A DNA stretch of 64,000 nucleotides from Eremophila alpestris peregrina (GCA_009792885.1 WMCF01000066.1:2226229-2290228); one strand, 5' to 3'. Counted from the stretch's first letter, positions 35,314-46,301 are shown. Notes: a model not told the origin generated them from the letters alone. Made by a program: numbers and translations.

Positions 35314-35935
35314 TGATGGCATAAGGGTTAAATTTTAGTACCTTAGGGATGAAATCATAGGGATAGATTCAAAGTGGGGGGTGAAAGAATAGGGTTGAAA
35401 TTATTTCTAAAATTGTAACTGGAGAGGTGGTGGTGGTTAGAAGGAGTGTTTAGAAAGGAGAGGCCTGGACCTGCTGGTCAGTGAGACCTTGGGCACAGAA
35501 TGTTGGCTTTACTATAGCTATAGCCAGTGTCTTAACCAAATCAAGCACTGTCTGTACCAGATCATGCAAAACTGCACCTGTGTAATCAATATGATAAATG
35601 ACAGGATTGTTAGATCAGAAACTGCACCTGTGTAATCAATATAATAAATGACATGATTGTTAGATCAGAAACTGCACCTGTGTAATCAATACGATGATTG
35701 TAATCGGTGTTCGGGGGGTTTTTGGGAATTCATGCTTGGATAGAATCAATGTATAAAATAGAACACTATGGGTTTAATAATTAATGTATAGTTATGTAGC
35801 AGAAGAGTATAAAACATGTTCATCTCAAATCCAATATCGAAGCCTGATTTGGGTTTTACCCCGGGTTTCTGCGTGCTTCCATAAAAGCACCTGGATATAA
35901 TCAGCTCTGATTGTGGGTGTTCCTGAACGCTGACA
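35314..35935 (+). mobile_element. Probable solo LTR, 622 bp
   Basis: It begins TGATGGCATAAGG and ends CGCTGACA, and both flanks read GGAT (35310-35313 and 35936-35939), a 4-bp target duplication. It has a three-part internal repeat at 35571-35720 where an enhancer would lie in U3, a TATA-like AGAGTATAAAACATG near 35805, and an ATAAA-containing word near 35882 before a short U5-like end. No internal gag/pol follows. The start resembles that of the LTR at 4736 (TGATG...TTAG), so the two may be related. Confidence 0.65.
35571..35720 (+). repeat. 50-bp tandem repeat inside the LTR
   Basis: Units start at 35571, 35621 and 35671, each beginning ACTGCACCTGTGTAATCAAT; the third is partial. The first two differ by two substitutions (ATGATAAATG versus ATAATAAATG, and CAGGATTG versus CATGATTG). 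Repeated U3 blocks are commonly enhancers in retroviral LTRs; that role is inferred. Confidence 0.9.
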
Positions 35936-35953
35936 GGATCATGCTGGGATGAG

Positions 35954-36030
35954 GCAGGGATCCCTGGGCACAGATGTTATTCTTGCAGGGATCCCTGGGC
36001 ACAGATGTTACTCTTGCAGGGATCTCTGCT
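35954..36030 (+). repeat. 31-bp tandem repeat, 2.5 copies
   Basis: GCAGGGATCCCTGGGCACAG starts near 35954 and 35985, and a partial copy starts at 36016. It lies just downstream of the LTR-like element. Confidence 0.85.
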
Positions 36031-36164
36031 CTCCCTGGATGTCCTTTGCCCATCTCCACCACGACAGGAAGCTGCTCGGGTCTTTCCCAAAGCTCAGAGG
36101 GCAGCTCCTGCTCTGAGGGGTGATTCTGGTTCGTGCAGAGCTCTCTGGGCTGGGCTGTGCCAGC

Positions 36165-36375
36165 GGTGTGTCCCTGAGCAGGGTGTCCCTCTGTGTCCCT
36201 GTCACATTCCCAGTTATCCCAGGCAGGAACCTCGGGGTTTGCCCTGTGAGCAGCGTCTCCCTCCCAGTCCCTGCAGCATTCCCAGTTATCCCAGCGGTGG
36301 CTGCCGTGGGAGCAGCGTGTCCCTCTGTGTCCCTGTCACATTCCCAGTTATCCCAGGCAGGATCCGTGGGAAGCC
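36165..36375 (+). repeat. Tandem repeat of 62-71 bp, three copies
   Basis: The word CATTCCCAGTTATCCCAG recurs at about 36206, 36277 and 36339, with GTGTCCCTCTGTGTCCCTGT before the first and third. The antisense and sense frames through it are repeat-driven. Confidence 0.85.
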
Positions 36376-37199
36376 GCAGCGTTAGGGGAGCAGGGCTGAG
36401 TCCCAGCGATCCCAAAGAACCCGGTTCTTTGCAGCAAGCTGTGTGTCCGCAGGGAAGGCTTTGTGCTTCCTGCCTTTAAATAATCAGCTGCAAAGCCCAA
36501 ATATTCACTCGGCAGAGGATGATCCTGGTGCTGCTTCCTTTGAGGTGACTTTTAAGGTATCAGTCTCCCAGAGGATGCCGCGGCTGTGCCTGGGAGGATC
36601 TCAAGGTGATTAGGCAGCATTATTTTATTTTAAACATCCACCCCAATTAGCGATGAACTGAGGAGCCTCATCAGCTCAGCGCCCTGGGCACCTCGTGCCT
36701 TAGAGCCCCGCTGTTTTCCCACCTCGGCTGCTGCTTTCTCCTCTGTAATTGTGGGAGTCAGGATCAAGGTGGTGATGGATCAGCCGGGATCAAGTGTTCT
36801 GAGCAGGCAGGTCCTTGTTTCTGCAGGGCTCTGAGCAAGGTGAGTCCCTGCTGGAGAATTCTGAGAGGCAGGAAAAAAAACCCCAAAGTCCCTAATTCGT
36901 TCCTTTATTGGTTGAAAAACAACATCTTCGATAGGGAACCTGTTTTCACAAAGACTTTGGGAATTTGGCAGCCCCTGGGGTTTCCCACTGGGATGTGGTG
37001 TATGGCCAAAAGCACTGAAGGGCTCGATTTGCCCAGTCTGGCTCATTGTGGGGCTCATTCCTGCTGGTTTCATTGCCTGTGGCACCAGAGGTACAAACCC
37101 TGGAGGGCCTCGTGGTGCTGAGTGACCCCACAGCCCTGCCAGGGAGGGTGGCACAGCAGCCTGGGCTGAGGAGGAGCCTGGCTGCAGTGTGGGGTGTTG
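36376..37199. other. Single-copy DNA, no gene seen
   Basis: An AT-rich block at 36595-36680 (GTGATTAGGCAGCATTATTT, CCCAATTAGCGATGAAC) could be conserved. The minus-strand frame at 36780-37517 (245 codons) runs into CR1 and is not a gene. Confidence 0.4.
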
Positions 37200-37420
37200 A
37201 GCCAGCAACCAAAGGGGCTCCAGGAGAGCTGGAGAGGGACTTTGCACAAAGCCTGGAGGGACAGGACACAGGGAATGGCTTCCCACTGCCAGAGGCAGGG
37301 TCAGATGGGATGCTGGGAAGGAATTTTTCCCTGTGGGGGTGCTGAGGCCCTGGCACAGGGTGCCCAGAGCAGCTCTGGCTGTCCCTGGATCCCTGGCAGT
37401 GCCCAAGGCCAGGTTGGGCT
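37200..37420 (+). mobile_element. CR1 LINE fragment lacking its 3' end
   Basis: Sense landmarks GGGGCTCCAGGAGAGCTGGA, CAGGACACAGGGAATGGCTT and CCTGGATCCCTGGCAGTGCC are followed by a break at CAAGGCCAGGTTGG. The last ~110 bp of the consensus, including the tail, are absent. CR1 normally loses 5', not 3', sequence, so a later deletion or rearrangement removed it. Confidence 0.85.
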
Positions 37421-37739
37421 GTCCTGTGGCCAGAGTGGGAAACAAAGGCTTGTAAAGGGAGGGAAATCCTCTCTGCTCCCTGTGCAATAGGCAGGGAAAT
37501 TCCTTTTTTTTTCCCACAGGTCAAATTTCCCCTGGTCAGGGAGAGGAAATCCCTGGATTTGCCTGCAGAGGTGTGTTTTATATGGACACACAGCTCTCAG
37601 CTGAGCCTGCAGGGGAGTACCAGCCACTCCTGAACCTCACCTGCATGAGGCTTCTCCCTCTGGTTGCTCCTTTAGCCTGGAGCTCCTGCAGACTTGTCTG
37701 GTACTCAGCAATCCCAAACCTCCCACAACCCTTGTGCAG
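37421..37739. other. Spacer between two CR1 copies
   Basis: A pyrimidine tract ending TTTTTTTTCCCACAG at 37506-37519 looks like a splice acceptor, but no exon with a donor follows. Confidence 0.35.
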
Positions 37740-38106
37740 TGCAAATCTGATGAGGAGAGGCTGAGGGAGCTCATCCTGGAGAAGGGGAGGCTCAAAGGGG
37801 ATCTCCTCCCTCTCTCCACCTCCCTGCAGGAGGCTGGAATCAGCTGGGGGCCAAGATTTGCTCTCAGGGAGCTGTGACAGGATGGAAGAAAATGGCCTCA
37901 AGTTGCACCAGGGGAGGGTTTAGCTTGGATATTGGGAAAATTCCATCATGGAAAAGGTTGTTAAAGACTGGAAAAGGGCAGCAGTGGTGTCCCCATACCT
38001 GGAGGGATTTAGAAGCCATGTGGATGTGGCACCTGGGGACACAGTTTGGTGGTGACTTGGGGGAATGGTTGGACCCCATTTTACAGACTTTAACGATTCT
38101 GTGGTG
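37740..38106 (+). mobile_element. CR1 LINE 3' fragment
   Basis: Sense landmarks: GCAAATCTGATGAGGAGAGG, CTGAGGGAGCTCATCCTGGA, GGCCTCAAGTTGCACCAGGG, GTTTAGCTTGGATATTGGG and GATGTGGCACCTGGGGACAC, ending AACGATTCTGTGG. It belongs to the TTGCACCAGG-type subfamily, like the copies at 4588 and 6905. Confidence 0.9.
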
Positions 38107-39847
38107 CTCCCCCTGATTAAAATACTGCACTTTCCCCCAGGCTGAGGCTCCTGCAGCTGCCCAGCCTGTGCCCAGAGTGCCATTGATCCCCTGGGTGATG
38201 AAGCTGTTGAATCAGCGCTGCCGAATTTGTTGTGTCGAGCTGTCATTTTTCTCCCAGGATCTTGAAAGGATTTGGAGCTGTCAGCTCCATCCCGCATCTT
38301 TGCTCCTAATAATCAATATTGATTTTCCTGTAATACCGTCCATCTCCATGCCATGCCTTATTTGCTGTAAGATTAGAATCTCGATGAGCTTATAAAATAG
38401 AGCACAGGTTTTCCTCATGTCCCTGCACGTGTGCATATGCAGAAAATACCCTGGGAAGATGATTATCTGCTGGGAAAAAAAAATAATAAAAAAAGGAGTC
38501 ATGCTCTGCAGCTGCAACAAATATCCATTTTGGTCACTTTGCTCTGCATTAATATGTGCAGAGAGATCCCCTGAAACTGGGATGCTGCTGTCATTCCTGG
38601 ATTTTTTGTACATTTTATCCTGCCCAGGTAAGATTTTGGCTGCTAGATTTCAAGCTGGGATTTGTAAAGGCTTTTTAAACAGATTTTCCCTCCGTGAAGG
38701 GACTGAGTTTCCCAATTATCATCCCTGACATTAATTCCTGCTGCAAGTTTGTGTTTCTAAGTGATTTTTGTCCAGTGGGAAGTGGTGTGTTGTTGTTTGA
38801 AACCATTAAACTGGTTTTACTGGTTGTCTTTAATCCTCCAGCACCTTGGGGTTGGCCAAGAATCTGCTGAACAATGAACACAAGACATAAACTTTCCCCC
38901 AAATATGTGACTGATATTTCCTGCATGGTATCACCTGCCTGAGCAATAAATTATATTCCTGCACTGGCTGTGTTCTTCCAGGAATCTTGTTTATTAGTGC
39001 TTTAGGTCAGAGTATTGTAGGATTTGACTGGAGACAAGCTCCTGTTTCCCAAGCAGGAAAAGATTTTCTATAAGGAGTCTCAGCAGAGATAACATGAAAA
39101 CAAAAGGTGATTGAATGTGACTGAAAATGGGCCTAAGAAATACAGGGTTTTACCAAAACTATTGGAAGAAAAAGTCGATTTTCCCATTTTTGACAGAGGC
39201 CTGCCAGATAAGATGTTTCAAATCGGCTTATTGAATTATAAACCACCAACATTTTGAAGCAGAACACTTTGCTTTGAAGTGAAATGCTGAGATTTTTCAT
39301 TCTGACATTTCCCAATTGATGTTTTTGGTAACTTTCTGCACACCTGGTAAAAGTGAGATTGGGGGGGGGGAAAGTTCAAGGCATTAAAATACTGAATTGC
39401 TGAAGGGGTAAAAAAAAAATACCTTTTTGTAGATAATTCTCATTAAAACCAATGTGTTCAGCTTCTGCTTCATCTGTTCACATTTACGATCCCAAGTGCC
39501 CATTACCTTGTTTTTGGGGGATTATTTGTATTTAGTGTGGCAAAGATCTCTTTGTGCTTTGCATCTCTGACGCATTGGAGAGGGCTTTTCATCAATTTGA
39601 TGCTTTTTGTTCCATTCCCCTCAAAACTTCAGGATTATTGGAATGAGCTCCCAAGGAGGGGAGCCTTCATGAGATGGTTCCAATATATTTTTTTTTTCAG
39701 ATGGTGTAAATAAATATTGTCTCCTTCTGGGCTTGCTGAGACGAGGATTTCGAGGAGAAAGCTTGATATATTTATTTTTGATTCCACACAATTCAGTTTG
39801 GATAATAAAGTTGCTGTTCTTACTGGAAATAGCTGCTGTAGTTGAGA
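38107..39847. other. Single-copy DNA, no gene seen
   Basis: AT-rich stretches at 38290-38420 (CCTAATAATCAATATTGATT, GTAATACCGTCC) could be conserved. A run of ten G lies at 39361-39370. No coding evidence. Confidence 0.45.
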
Positions 39848-39905
39848 CAGGGACACCTTCCTCTAGACCAGGTTATTCCAAGCCCTTTCCAACCTGGCTT
39901 TGCTT
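39848..39905 (-). mobile_element. Short CR1 remnant
   Basis: ACAGGGACACCTTCCTCTAG, ACCAGGTTATTCCAAGCCC and TTTCCAACCTGGC match antisense CR1. Both ends are missing. Confidence 0.7.
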
Positions 39906-40825
39906 GGATTTTGCCCACATTGTCTCTGCTATGAGTTCTTGGCTATGGGATGGGATTTGTCTCCCCACTTGGTGCCTCAGGGATGCTTTCCCCAGCATCC
40001 TAAAGAGGGGAATGTGCATGGAGAGACAGCTGGAGGGTTGTAATGTGCACCAAAAATGTGCCTTATAAAATAAATATAAAAGAATAAATGAAGCTAAGGA
40101 GGGAAGGAAAATGAAACATCAAAAGAAGTGAAACGGCAGCAAAAGGCAAAGTGAAGCTCTGCTTCTTAAGCACCTTTTGTGGCTCTCCCTGCACATCCCA
40201 CTCGGATTTCCTGTTGGTTTGGGGCTGCAGGAGGGGGCAGAAAGCTGAGCCAAGGATGCTTCATGCAGTAATAACCCCTCCTGAGAGCCCTCACATGAAA
40301 GCCCTGCCCCTGGCACTGCTGATTAGCCAGCTCTAATTGTCTCCCATGCCTGGAATGCCGGAGCTGGGAGAAACCCAGATCCTGTTTGCTGAACCAGCCA
40401 AGCTCCCAAAATAAACCCCGGCTGCTTTTAGGAGGGAGGAGTCGGGAGCTGAGAGCCACAGGTGCTTCCCACCGGAGTGGATGGTGGGGGGTGATGCTGA
40501 GGATCCTCCCAGCCTGGTGCCTGGGGGGAAAAAGGATTTCTGCTTGGGTTGGTTTTGGGAAAAGCCTCAGCTTTAGCTCTATGTGCTCAATAAAGCTTTT
40601 AGTTCAATACCTCTTAATGCTGAGCCTCAGTGAATTAACTGCAGACTTCCCTGGGAGCGGGGCACAAACATCCAGGAGCTCTTCCTGCGAGGAGAATCCT
40701 GGATACTCCCATCAGGGTGTGATAAAAGTGGGAGATACCTTATCTCCTTGTGCATATTGTCTGCTGAAGCTGCCTCTGTGCTCCAAATTGTGTCTGGGAC
40801 CTTTTATTGTCCCTAAAAAACAGCA
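39906..40825. other. Single-copy DNA, no gene seen
   Basis: The 228-codon frame at 40386-41072 crosses the next antisense CR1 and has no recognisable domain. Confidence 0.4.
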
Positions 40826-40930
40826 TCAACCCAGAATGGTTCAGGTTGGAAGGGACCTTAAAGTTCTCCTCCACCCCTGCCATGGGCAGGGACACCTTCC
40901 ACGAGCCCAGGCTGCTCCAAGCCCCATCCT
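40826..40930 (-). mobile_element. CR1 LINE 3' fragment
   Basis: Antisense: CAACCCAGAATGGTTCAGGT, TGGAAGGGACCTTAAAGTTC, CCATGGGCAGGGACACC and GGCTGCTCCAAGCCCC. Confidence 0.88.
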
Positions 40931-43117
40931 GGAGGCTCCTCACTCCCAGACTGTGTTTGCAGCACTCAGCTCCCCACGACAAGTATTTCAGCCAAGAGCT
41001 GCTCTCACGTCGCGTGCATTTGCAAAGGAGCAATTTATCAGAGTGATTTTTATTCTCATTAAGGCAAATTAAGCCCACAAAGCTGGCAATGGATGGGGAG
41101 AGAGGTTGGGAAAAGAAAAAAACAAAAAGGGAAAAAATTGGTGTTCATGAAATATTTATTAAAAACAGCCATTGTAATAAATATTTGAAACGTGGTTATT
41201 AATGTTGAATCGTGTCAGCGCCGAGTGCGTGTCTCACATGGGCTGCTCTGCTAATTGGGTGCAGGGGGTGGCAGACCCCTGGTGCCACGGGGTCAGCTGG
41301 CACCAGGACCAGAGGAAAAGCCTGGCAAAGGCAGGGGCTGATGGAAATAAAGTGGAAGAAGAGGAAGAGCAAGGCCCTGCCATCAGCTCGTGCTCTGGTG
41401 TCCCCCCTCTGTGCCCCCAACGCCTCTGCCTAAAAGCTGCTGATTATTTTCCAATATGGAATGAGCACCCTGGCTCATCAGTGGGGCACAGAAATGATCC
41501 CCAGGAGGAGGAGGAGGAGGGGAACGAGGGCTCCTGCCATAAAGCACACGCTGCAAAGCAAGGGAATAAATCTTTAAAGTGGGATAATAGCACAGGCAGT
41601 AAAATCAATATTGATTATTAGAAGAAGGGGCAGGAGGCTGTAAAACTCGCTGTGAGGCAAAGGGGAGGGTTTTGTGGGGAGCAGCTGGGTGAGGACAGGG
41701 GTGGAGGGTGAGTGAAGGCTTTTCCTGGGGCACACAGAGCTCAGCTCTTCTCTGGGATCTTTGCCGTGGTGCAGGAATCTGTGAAGGATGAGAGTGAGGA
41801 GAAGGAAGGGCTGTGTTTGGCTCAGGAGGTTCACAGAGGGTTTGGGATATCCCCACTCCTCCAGTGGGATGTGGCAGTGTTAACCCTTGGATGGAGATAA
41901 GAATTAGGTGAGGATTTTCATAGGGAAATCTCAAATATTTGGCTATTTTTCTTGGTTTGTCTGGGAAAAATTGATTTAAAAATGAAAAAAAAAATCTCCG
42001 TTATTAATGGAAGTAGTCTTTGGCTCAGCTGACCTTTTGTTTGAAACATTGCTCTTGCCTTTTCCAACAAATGGAAAGGATAAAAGCTTGAAAGGGAAGC
42101 AAAACAGTTGGTAAAATCCCAAACCTGATTCCCCTCTTCTTGTAATGGATGTGAATGTACTCAAAGGGGTGGGGCAGAGATAAGGGCAAAGCTTCTCCTC
42201 CCTTACCGTGAGATTTTTGGTGAGTGAAACTCCGTGCCTCAGTTTCCCTGCCTTGGAGGCAGTTATTGAACTCGTAATTAATCCAGGACTGGTGGTAATG
42301 ATTTCCCGTGTAATTATTCACAGAGCACAGAGCAGCTGGATGGGCACTGGAGCTGCAGGAATGAAACTCCTGGCTCCGCATCAGCCGCATCCTCCTCATC
42401 CCTCCCGGGAACTGGGTTGGGGCGGGCGGATCCCACTGATGGATCAGCTCAGCTCAGCCTCCTCCTGGCAGAGGTGGGACCTGTGCTGCCTCTGCTCCAT
42501 CCAGCCCCCTTTTCCAGCACACATTTAGGGATGCCAGCCCTCCAATCTGAGTGGTTTTATAACGATATTGGAAGCAAGCAAATAAATAAATGGTAATTTA
42601 GTCGTGGACCCAACCCAGCCTCCCATAAAAGCTGGTGCAGACCAGATTTACAGCGCCGTGCTGAGATGCTTTTATGTGAAACAGAGCTTCAGAGGGGAAG
42701 CCATCTATCAGGCAAGGAGCCCGACTGAATGAGATTTAAAAGGCAGCTTCCTTTTGTTCCCTAATAGTTCGAACAATTCGGTGTGAAAGTGGAGGAGGTG
42801 GGAAGGGGGAAATCAGGGGGTGTTTGGGATGACATTCATAATGGCAACACCGCGCACCTATTTTGGTAATAGGCTTTAAACTTCTAAGAAGGTGAATCCT
42901 CTTATTTACGGCGTTTATTTTTCTCCTTGGCTGTAAATTTATCAGTCGGGGTCGAGTCTGCCTCAAGCTGTGAGGAGCCTGATGGGAAACGCGAGCCCCG
43001 GCTCCTCGTTAGTGCAGGGAACCTGTAATTTCCCCGGCTTCAAAATCTCCCGGGTTAATTTGAGTTTGCTGTTTAAACTTAGTCATCGCTGCCTGCTGAG
43101 CACGGGCACTTCTGCTC
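40931..43117. other. Single-copy DNA with AT-rich blocks, no gene seen
   Basis: Candidates for conserved DNA lie at 41030-41235 (TTAAGGCAAATTAAGCCC, GGTTATTAATGTTGAATCG) and 42540-43090. A GGA microsatellite lies at 41503-41520. No exon found. Confidence 0.45.
42540..43090. other. Candidate conserved noncoding region
   Basis: A long repeat-free run with GGTAATTTAGTCGTGGACCC, CTAATAGTTCGAACAATTCG, ATTCATAATGGCAACACCGC, TTACGGCGTTTATTTTTCTC and TTTATCAGTCGGGGTCGAG. CpGs are frequent for AT-rich DNA. It is the largest such block in the window. Confidence 0.4.
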
Positions 43118-43725
43118 CTCGGCATCCCTGGAATCCCTGCTCCCTGGCATCCCTGCTCTCTGCTCCCTGGAATCCCTGCTCCCTGGAATCCCTGCTCCCT
43201 GGAATCCCTATTCCCTGGAATCCCTATTCCCTAGCATCCCTGCTCCCTGGAATCCCAGTTCCATGGAATCCCTGCTCCCTGGAATCCCTGTTCCCTTGAA
43301 TCCCTGCTCTCCCTCTCTCTGGAATCCCTGCTCCCTGGAGTCCCTGTTCCCCTGTTCCCTGGAATCCCATTTCCCTGGAATCCCTGCTCTCCTGTTCCTT
43401 TGAATCCCTTTTCTCCAGCTCTGTGGAATCCCTTTTCCCTGGAATCCCATTTCCCTGGAATCCCTGCTCTCTGCTCCCTGAAATCCCTGCTCCCTGGAAT
43501 CCCTGTTCCCTGGAATCTCTGCTTTTCCATTCCCTGGAATCCCTATTCCCTGGAGTCCCTGCTCCCCTGTTCCCTGAAATCCCAGCTTTCCTTCTCCCTG
43601 GAATCCCTGTTCCCGGGAATCCAGGCTCTCCAGCTCCCTGGAATCCCTGTACCCTGGAATCCCTGCTCTCTGGAATCCCATCTCCCTGGAATCCCTTTTC
43701 CCTGGGATCCCTGCTCTCTCCTCTC
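43118..43725 (+). repeat. GGAATCCCT minisatellite, about 600 bp
   Basis: The array is built from the 16-bp unit TCCCTGGAATCCCTGC and variants (CTCC, TTCC, CACC, AGTCC). It starts about 43118 after CTCGGCATCCC and ends near GGGATCCCTGCTCTC. Antisense frames read glycine/proline-rich, collagen-like peptides in more than one phase, which marks them as repeat artefacts. Confidence 0.95.
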
Positions 43726-44333
43726 TGTTCCTGGCTGAGGGTCTCTGCCACACCAGGGCTGGGCTCAGCATCCCCCCAACCCCTCCATTTACCAGTAAAT
43801 CTCCTTCTCCTGCCTTTTAGCTGGGAATTAAAATTCCCTCATTTCAATACAAAACTATTCTCCCCAGGCTGTTTCACTGCCTGGTTTTTGTCCTGGGGTT
43901 GGGGCAATGCTTGGTCCCCCCTTCCTGAAGCCACCATTTCCCCTTTCCACCCATGCAAAGAGGATTCCCAATGTCATCTGCAGTTGCTATGGGCTTTTTC
44001 TTCCCAAGAAGTGCAGGCCAGCAATTCCAGCCCGCCAAAGAGAGGGGAAAAAAAAATCCTTAGCTTTAATCTTTGTGAAGGGAGAGCAGGTGAGGGAACA
44101 AAGCAATGGGAAAAGCCAGGAAAGAAAAGGGTGGACAGGAGGGTGTGGAGGGAAGCTGGTGTGAGGAGAGATCAGATGGAAAAGGCAGCTTTTGTGGGCA
44201 GGGATGTGAGGAAGAGGACAAAGGGCTGGAGGCAGAGACTGATGGTGTGTGGGGAAGCAAAGCTTCGAGCAGGAGCTTCCTGGAATCTCTCATTTTGGGG
44301 GAGCTCTGTCCCACCCACAGGGGCATCACCTCG
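43726..44333. other. Single-copy DNA, no gene seen
   Basis: A pyrimidine tract and AG near 43800-43820 look like a splice acceptor but no exon follows. An open frame continues from the minisatellite (43423-44412) and lacks a domain. Confidence 0.4.
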
Positions 44334-44621
44334 CAGCACTGACAGCACCCAAACCCTGTGGGCATGGGCACCACTGCCTCTGGGCTCTGCTGACTCCCAG
44401 ACTTGTTCTTAAACCACCTATAATTCCCAAAATCCCAGGGCTTGAAGCTGGAGTTATTCATTTCACATTCCCTGGAACAGCACTGACAGGACCCAAACCC
44501 TGTGGGCATGGGCACCACTGCCTCTGGGCTCTGCTGACTCCCAGACTTGTTCTTAAACCATCTATAATTCCCAAAATCCCTGGGATTGAAGCTGGAGTTA
44601 TTCATTTCACATTCCCTGGTA
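44334..44621 (+). repeat. 144-bp tandem duplication
   Basis: Two units start with CAGCACTGACAG at 44334 and 44478 and share CCCTGTGGGCATGGGCACCA, CCAGACTTGTTCTTAAACCA and GGAGTTATTCATTTCACATT. Only a handful of substitutions separate them, so the duplication is recent. Confidence 0.95.
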
Positions 44622-45697
44622 GAGCCAAAGGAAGGAGTGGGGAAATGGATATCCTGGAATTCCTACAGGGAACTTGTGGGTCATGAGACTTTGTGCTTCT
44701 CTGCTGTGATGGGAATGTCTTGCATTGCCCTCAGCCCTCAGAGCTGGTCCCTCTCATCCCTTCTCCCACAGACCTGGTGTTCAAGGAAAAGGAGGATCGT
44801 TCCCATGTGCCTCTCCCCAGGGGAAGGATGGGAAACCCAGCATTTCTCTTGGATGTCACACATGTCCAAGGTGTGGCTGAAAGGTGCTCGGGGGACAAGC
44901 ACGTTCCAAGAGTCTCTGTTAAGGGGAAAGATCTGATGGGAAATAAGTCATGGCTGCATTTGAAACCCAGGAGATGCAGACTGACACAAATCAGCTCCCT
45001 CAATGAACAAAAATCCTCTAAAAAGTCAAAATGCATTGGCTTCATAGCTTAGATTTGAAATGACTCAGCAGTGCAGGTGCCTGGTTTTTCCCTGCTGGAG
45101 AACAGATCAGAAGAGATCACAAAAAGGTGGTGGAAATGAGACATTTTGGGGTGATCAGAGGCTAGTCCTGGCTGCCCTGTGGTTTTCCCTTTCTCCTCAC
45201 TTACACACATGCCAGAAATGTATCATTTTTACAGGGTTTGTCTGGTTTGGGTTATCTCTGCCCTGGGATCAGGGTCTCTGAGGGTAAAGCAATTCCTCAT
45301 TCAGCTCAAAGGAAAAGGCTGGAGCAACGTGGTGAACATTTATGGGATATGATTTCAACTATTATCATAACTATCCTGTATTGCATCGTCTAATAAAGAC
45401 ATCCCTTTAAACCCCTTACAAGTGGCAATTACCTAATAAAATGCAGTAAGGATCTTCCAAGTTGGCAGTAAAATTAGCATTACTGGGTTTTAATTAATAG
45501 CCCAAGCCTGAATGGCTCTTCCATGTCCTGTGCAAGAGGAATGGCTGCGTGACTGTTGGTGTGGATGGGACAAGACTGGGAAAAGGAAATCAGTGAGCCC
45601 TGAAAGGGCTTCATGTCTGGAGGGACTGAGGGGTGAAGGGGGTGTGTGGGGCCAGTCTGTGCTGGGGGGAGCAATGGGACTGCTGTGCTGTCCTGGA
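44622..45697. other. Single-copy DNA, no gene seen
   Basis: An acceptor-like CCCTTCTCCCACAG lies near 44758-44771, but the following frame ends without a donor or motif. AT-rich DNA at 45340-45490. Confidence 0.4.
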
Positions 45698-45946
45698 ACC
45701 CCAGGATGGTTTGGGTTGGAAGGAACCTTAAAGCTCATCTCATCCCATCCCCTGCTAAGAACACATTCCATTATCCCAGGGTGCTCCAAGCCCTGTCCAA
45801 CCTGGCCTTGGACACTCCCAGGGATCCAGGGGCAGCCACAGCTGCTCTGAGCACCCTCAGAGGGAGGAATTTTCCCCAAGTATCTAATTAAAATCTCCCC
45901 TCCTTCAGCTTGAAGCTGTTCCCTGTGTCCTGTCCTGATGCCACTT
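45698..45946 (-). mobile_element. CR1 LINE 3' fragment
   Basis: Antisense: CCCCAGGATGGTTTGGGTTG, GCTCATCTCATCCCATCCCC, GGATCCAGGGGCAGCCACAG and AGCTGTTCCCTGTGTCCTGT. Confidence 0.9.
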
Positions 45947-45996
45947 CCCCAGTGCTGTTAACATCACAGCCCCCAGTGCTGTTAACATCACAGCTC
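45947..45996 (+). repeat. Short tandem duplication, about 24 bp
   Basis: CCCCAGTGCTGTTAACATCA followed by CAGC occurs twice in a row. Confidence 0.85.
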
Positions 45997-46155
45997 CCTG
46001 GCACCTGAAATCCCTGTGAGAGCCCAAAAGCTCCTTGTACCCGAGTCAGGCCCTTGGGGCTCTTTGTAAAACCCTTTTTGGATATTACACAGCTTTGCCA
46101 TCAGCAGTCCTCCCCTGCAAGGGGGGTGATGTCCTCTTGCAGCATTTTTCCCCAG

Positions 46156-46223
46156 GTTTATTGGATATCCTTGATGCCCAGAGGGTGCAGAGCTCTGTGA
46201 GGACGCTGCCCCCGGGGAAGCAG
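46156..46223 (+). other. Exon-like 68-bp block (weak)
   Basis: An acceptor-like CATTTTTCCCCAG precedes 46156 and a donor-like CAG|GTGAGC follows 46223. The interval is open in one phase and would encode about 22 residues (LLDILDAQRVQSSVRTLPPG core). I do not recognise the peptide. On the other strand the start reads GGATATCCAATAAACC, which fits a retroviral polyadenylation signal next to the repeat at 46302, so an LTR origin is equally plausible. Confidence 0.15.
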
Positions 46224-46301
46224 GTGAGCTCTGCCTCCCTCTGCAGCCCCAGGCACCGTTTGATCCAGGCTGTGACAGAGTCAGCGTGTCAGAAACGTTT
46301 G

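Noticed and set aside
35307..35949. 8-bp GCTGGGAT flanks suggesting a DNA transposon
   Set aside because: The same flanks contain a better 4-bp GGAT duplication abutting TG...CA ends, and no terminal inverted repeats fit a hAT element.
36780..37517. 245-codon minus-strand frame
   Set aside because: Half of it is antisense CR1; no motif elsewhere.
43208..43771. Collagen-like minus-strand protein of about 187 residues
   Set aside because: Repeats in step with a 16-bp minisatellite and appears in more than one phase, so it is composition, not selection.
43423..44412. 329-codon plus-strand frame
   Set aside because: First half is minisatellite; second half has no domain and overlaps a tandem duplication.
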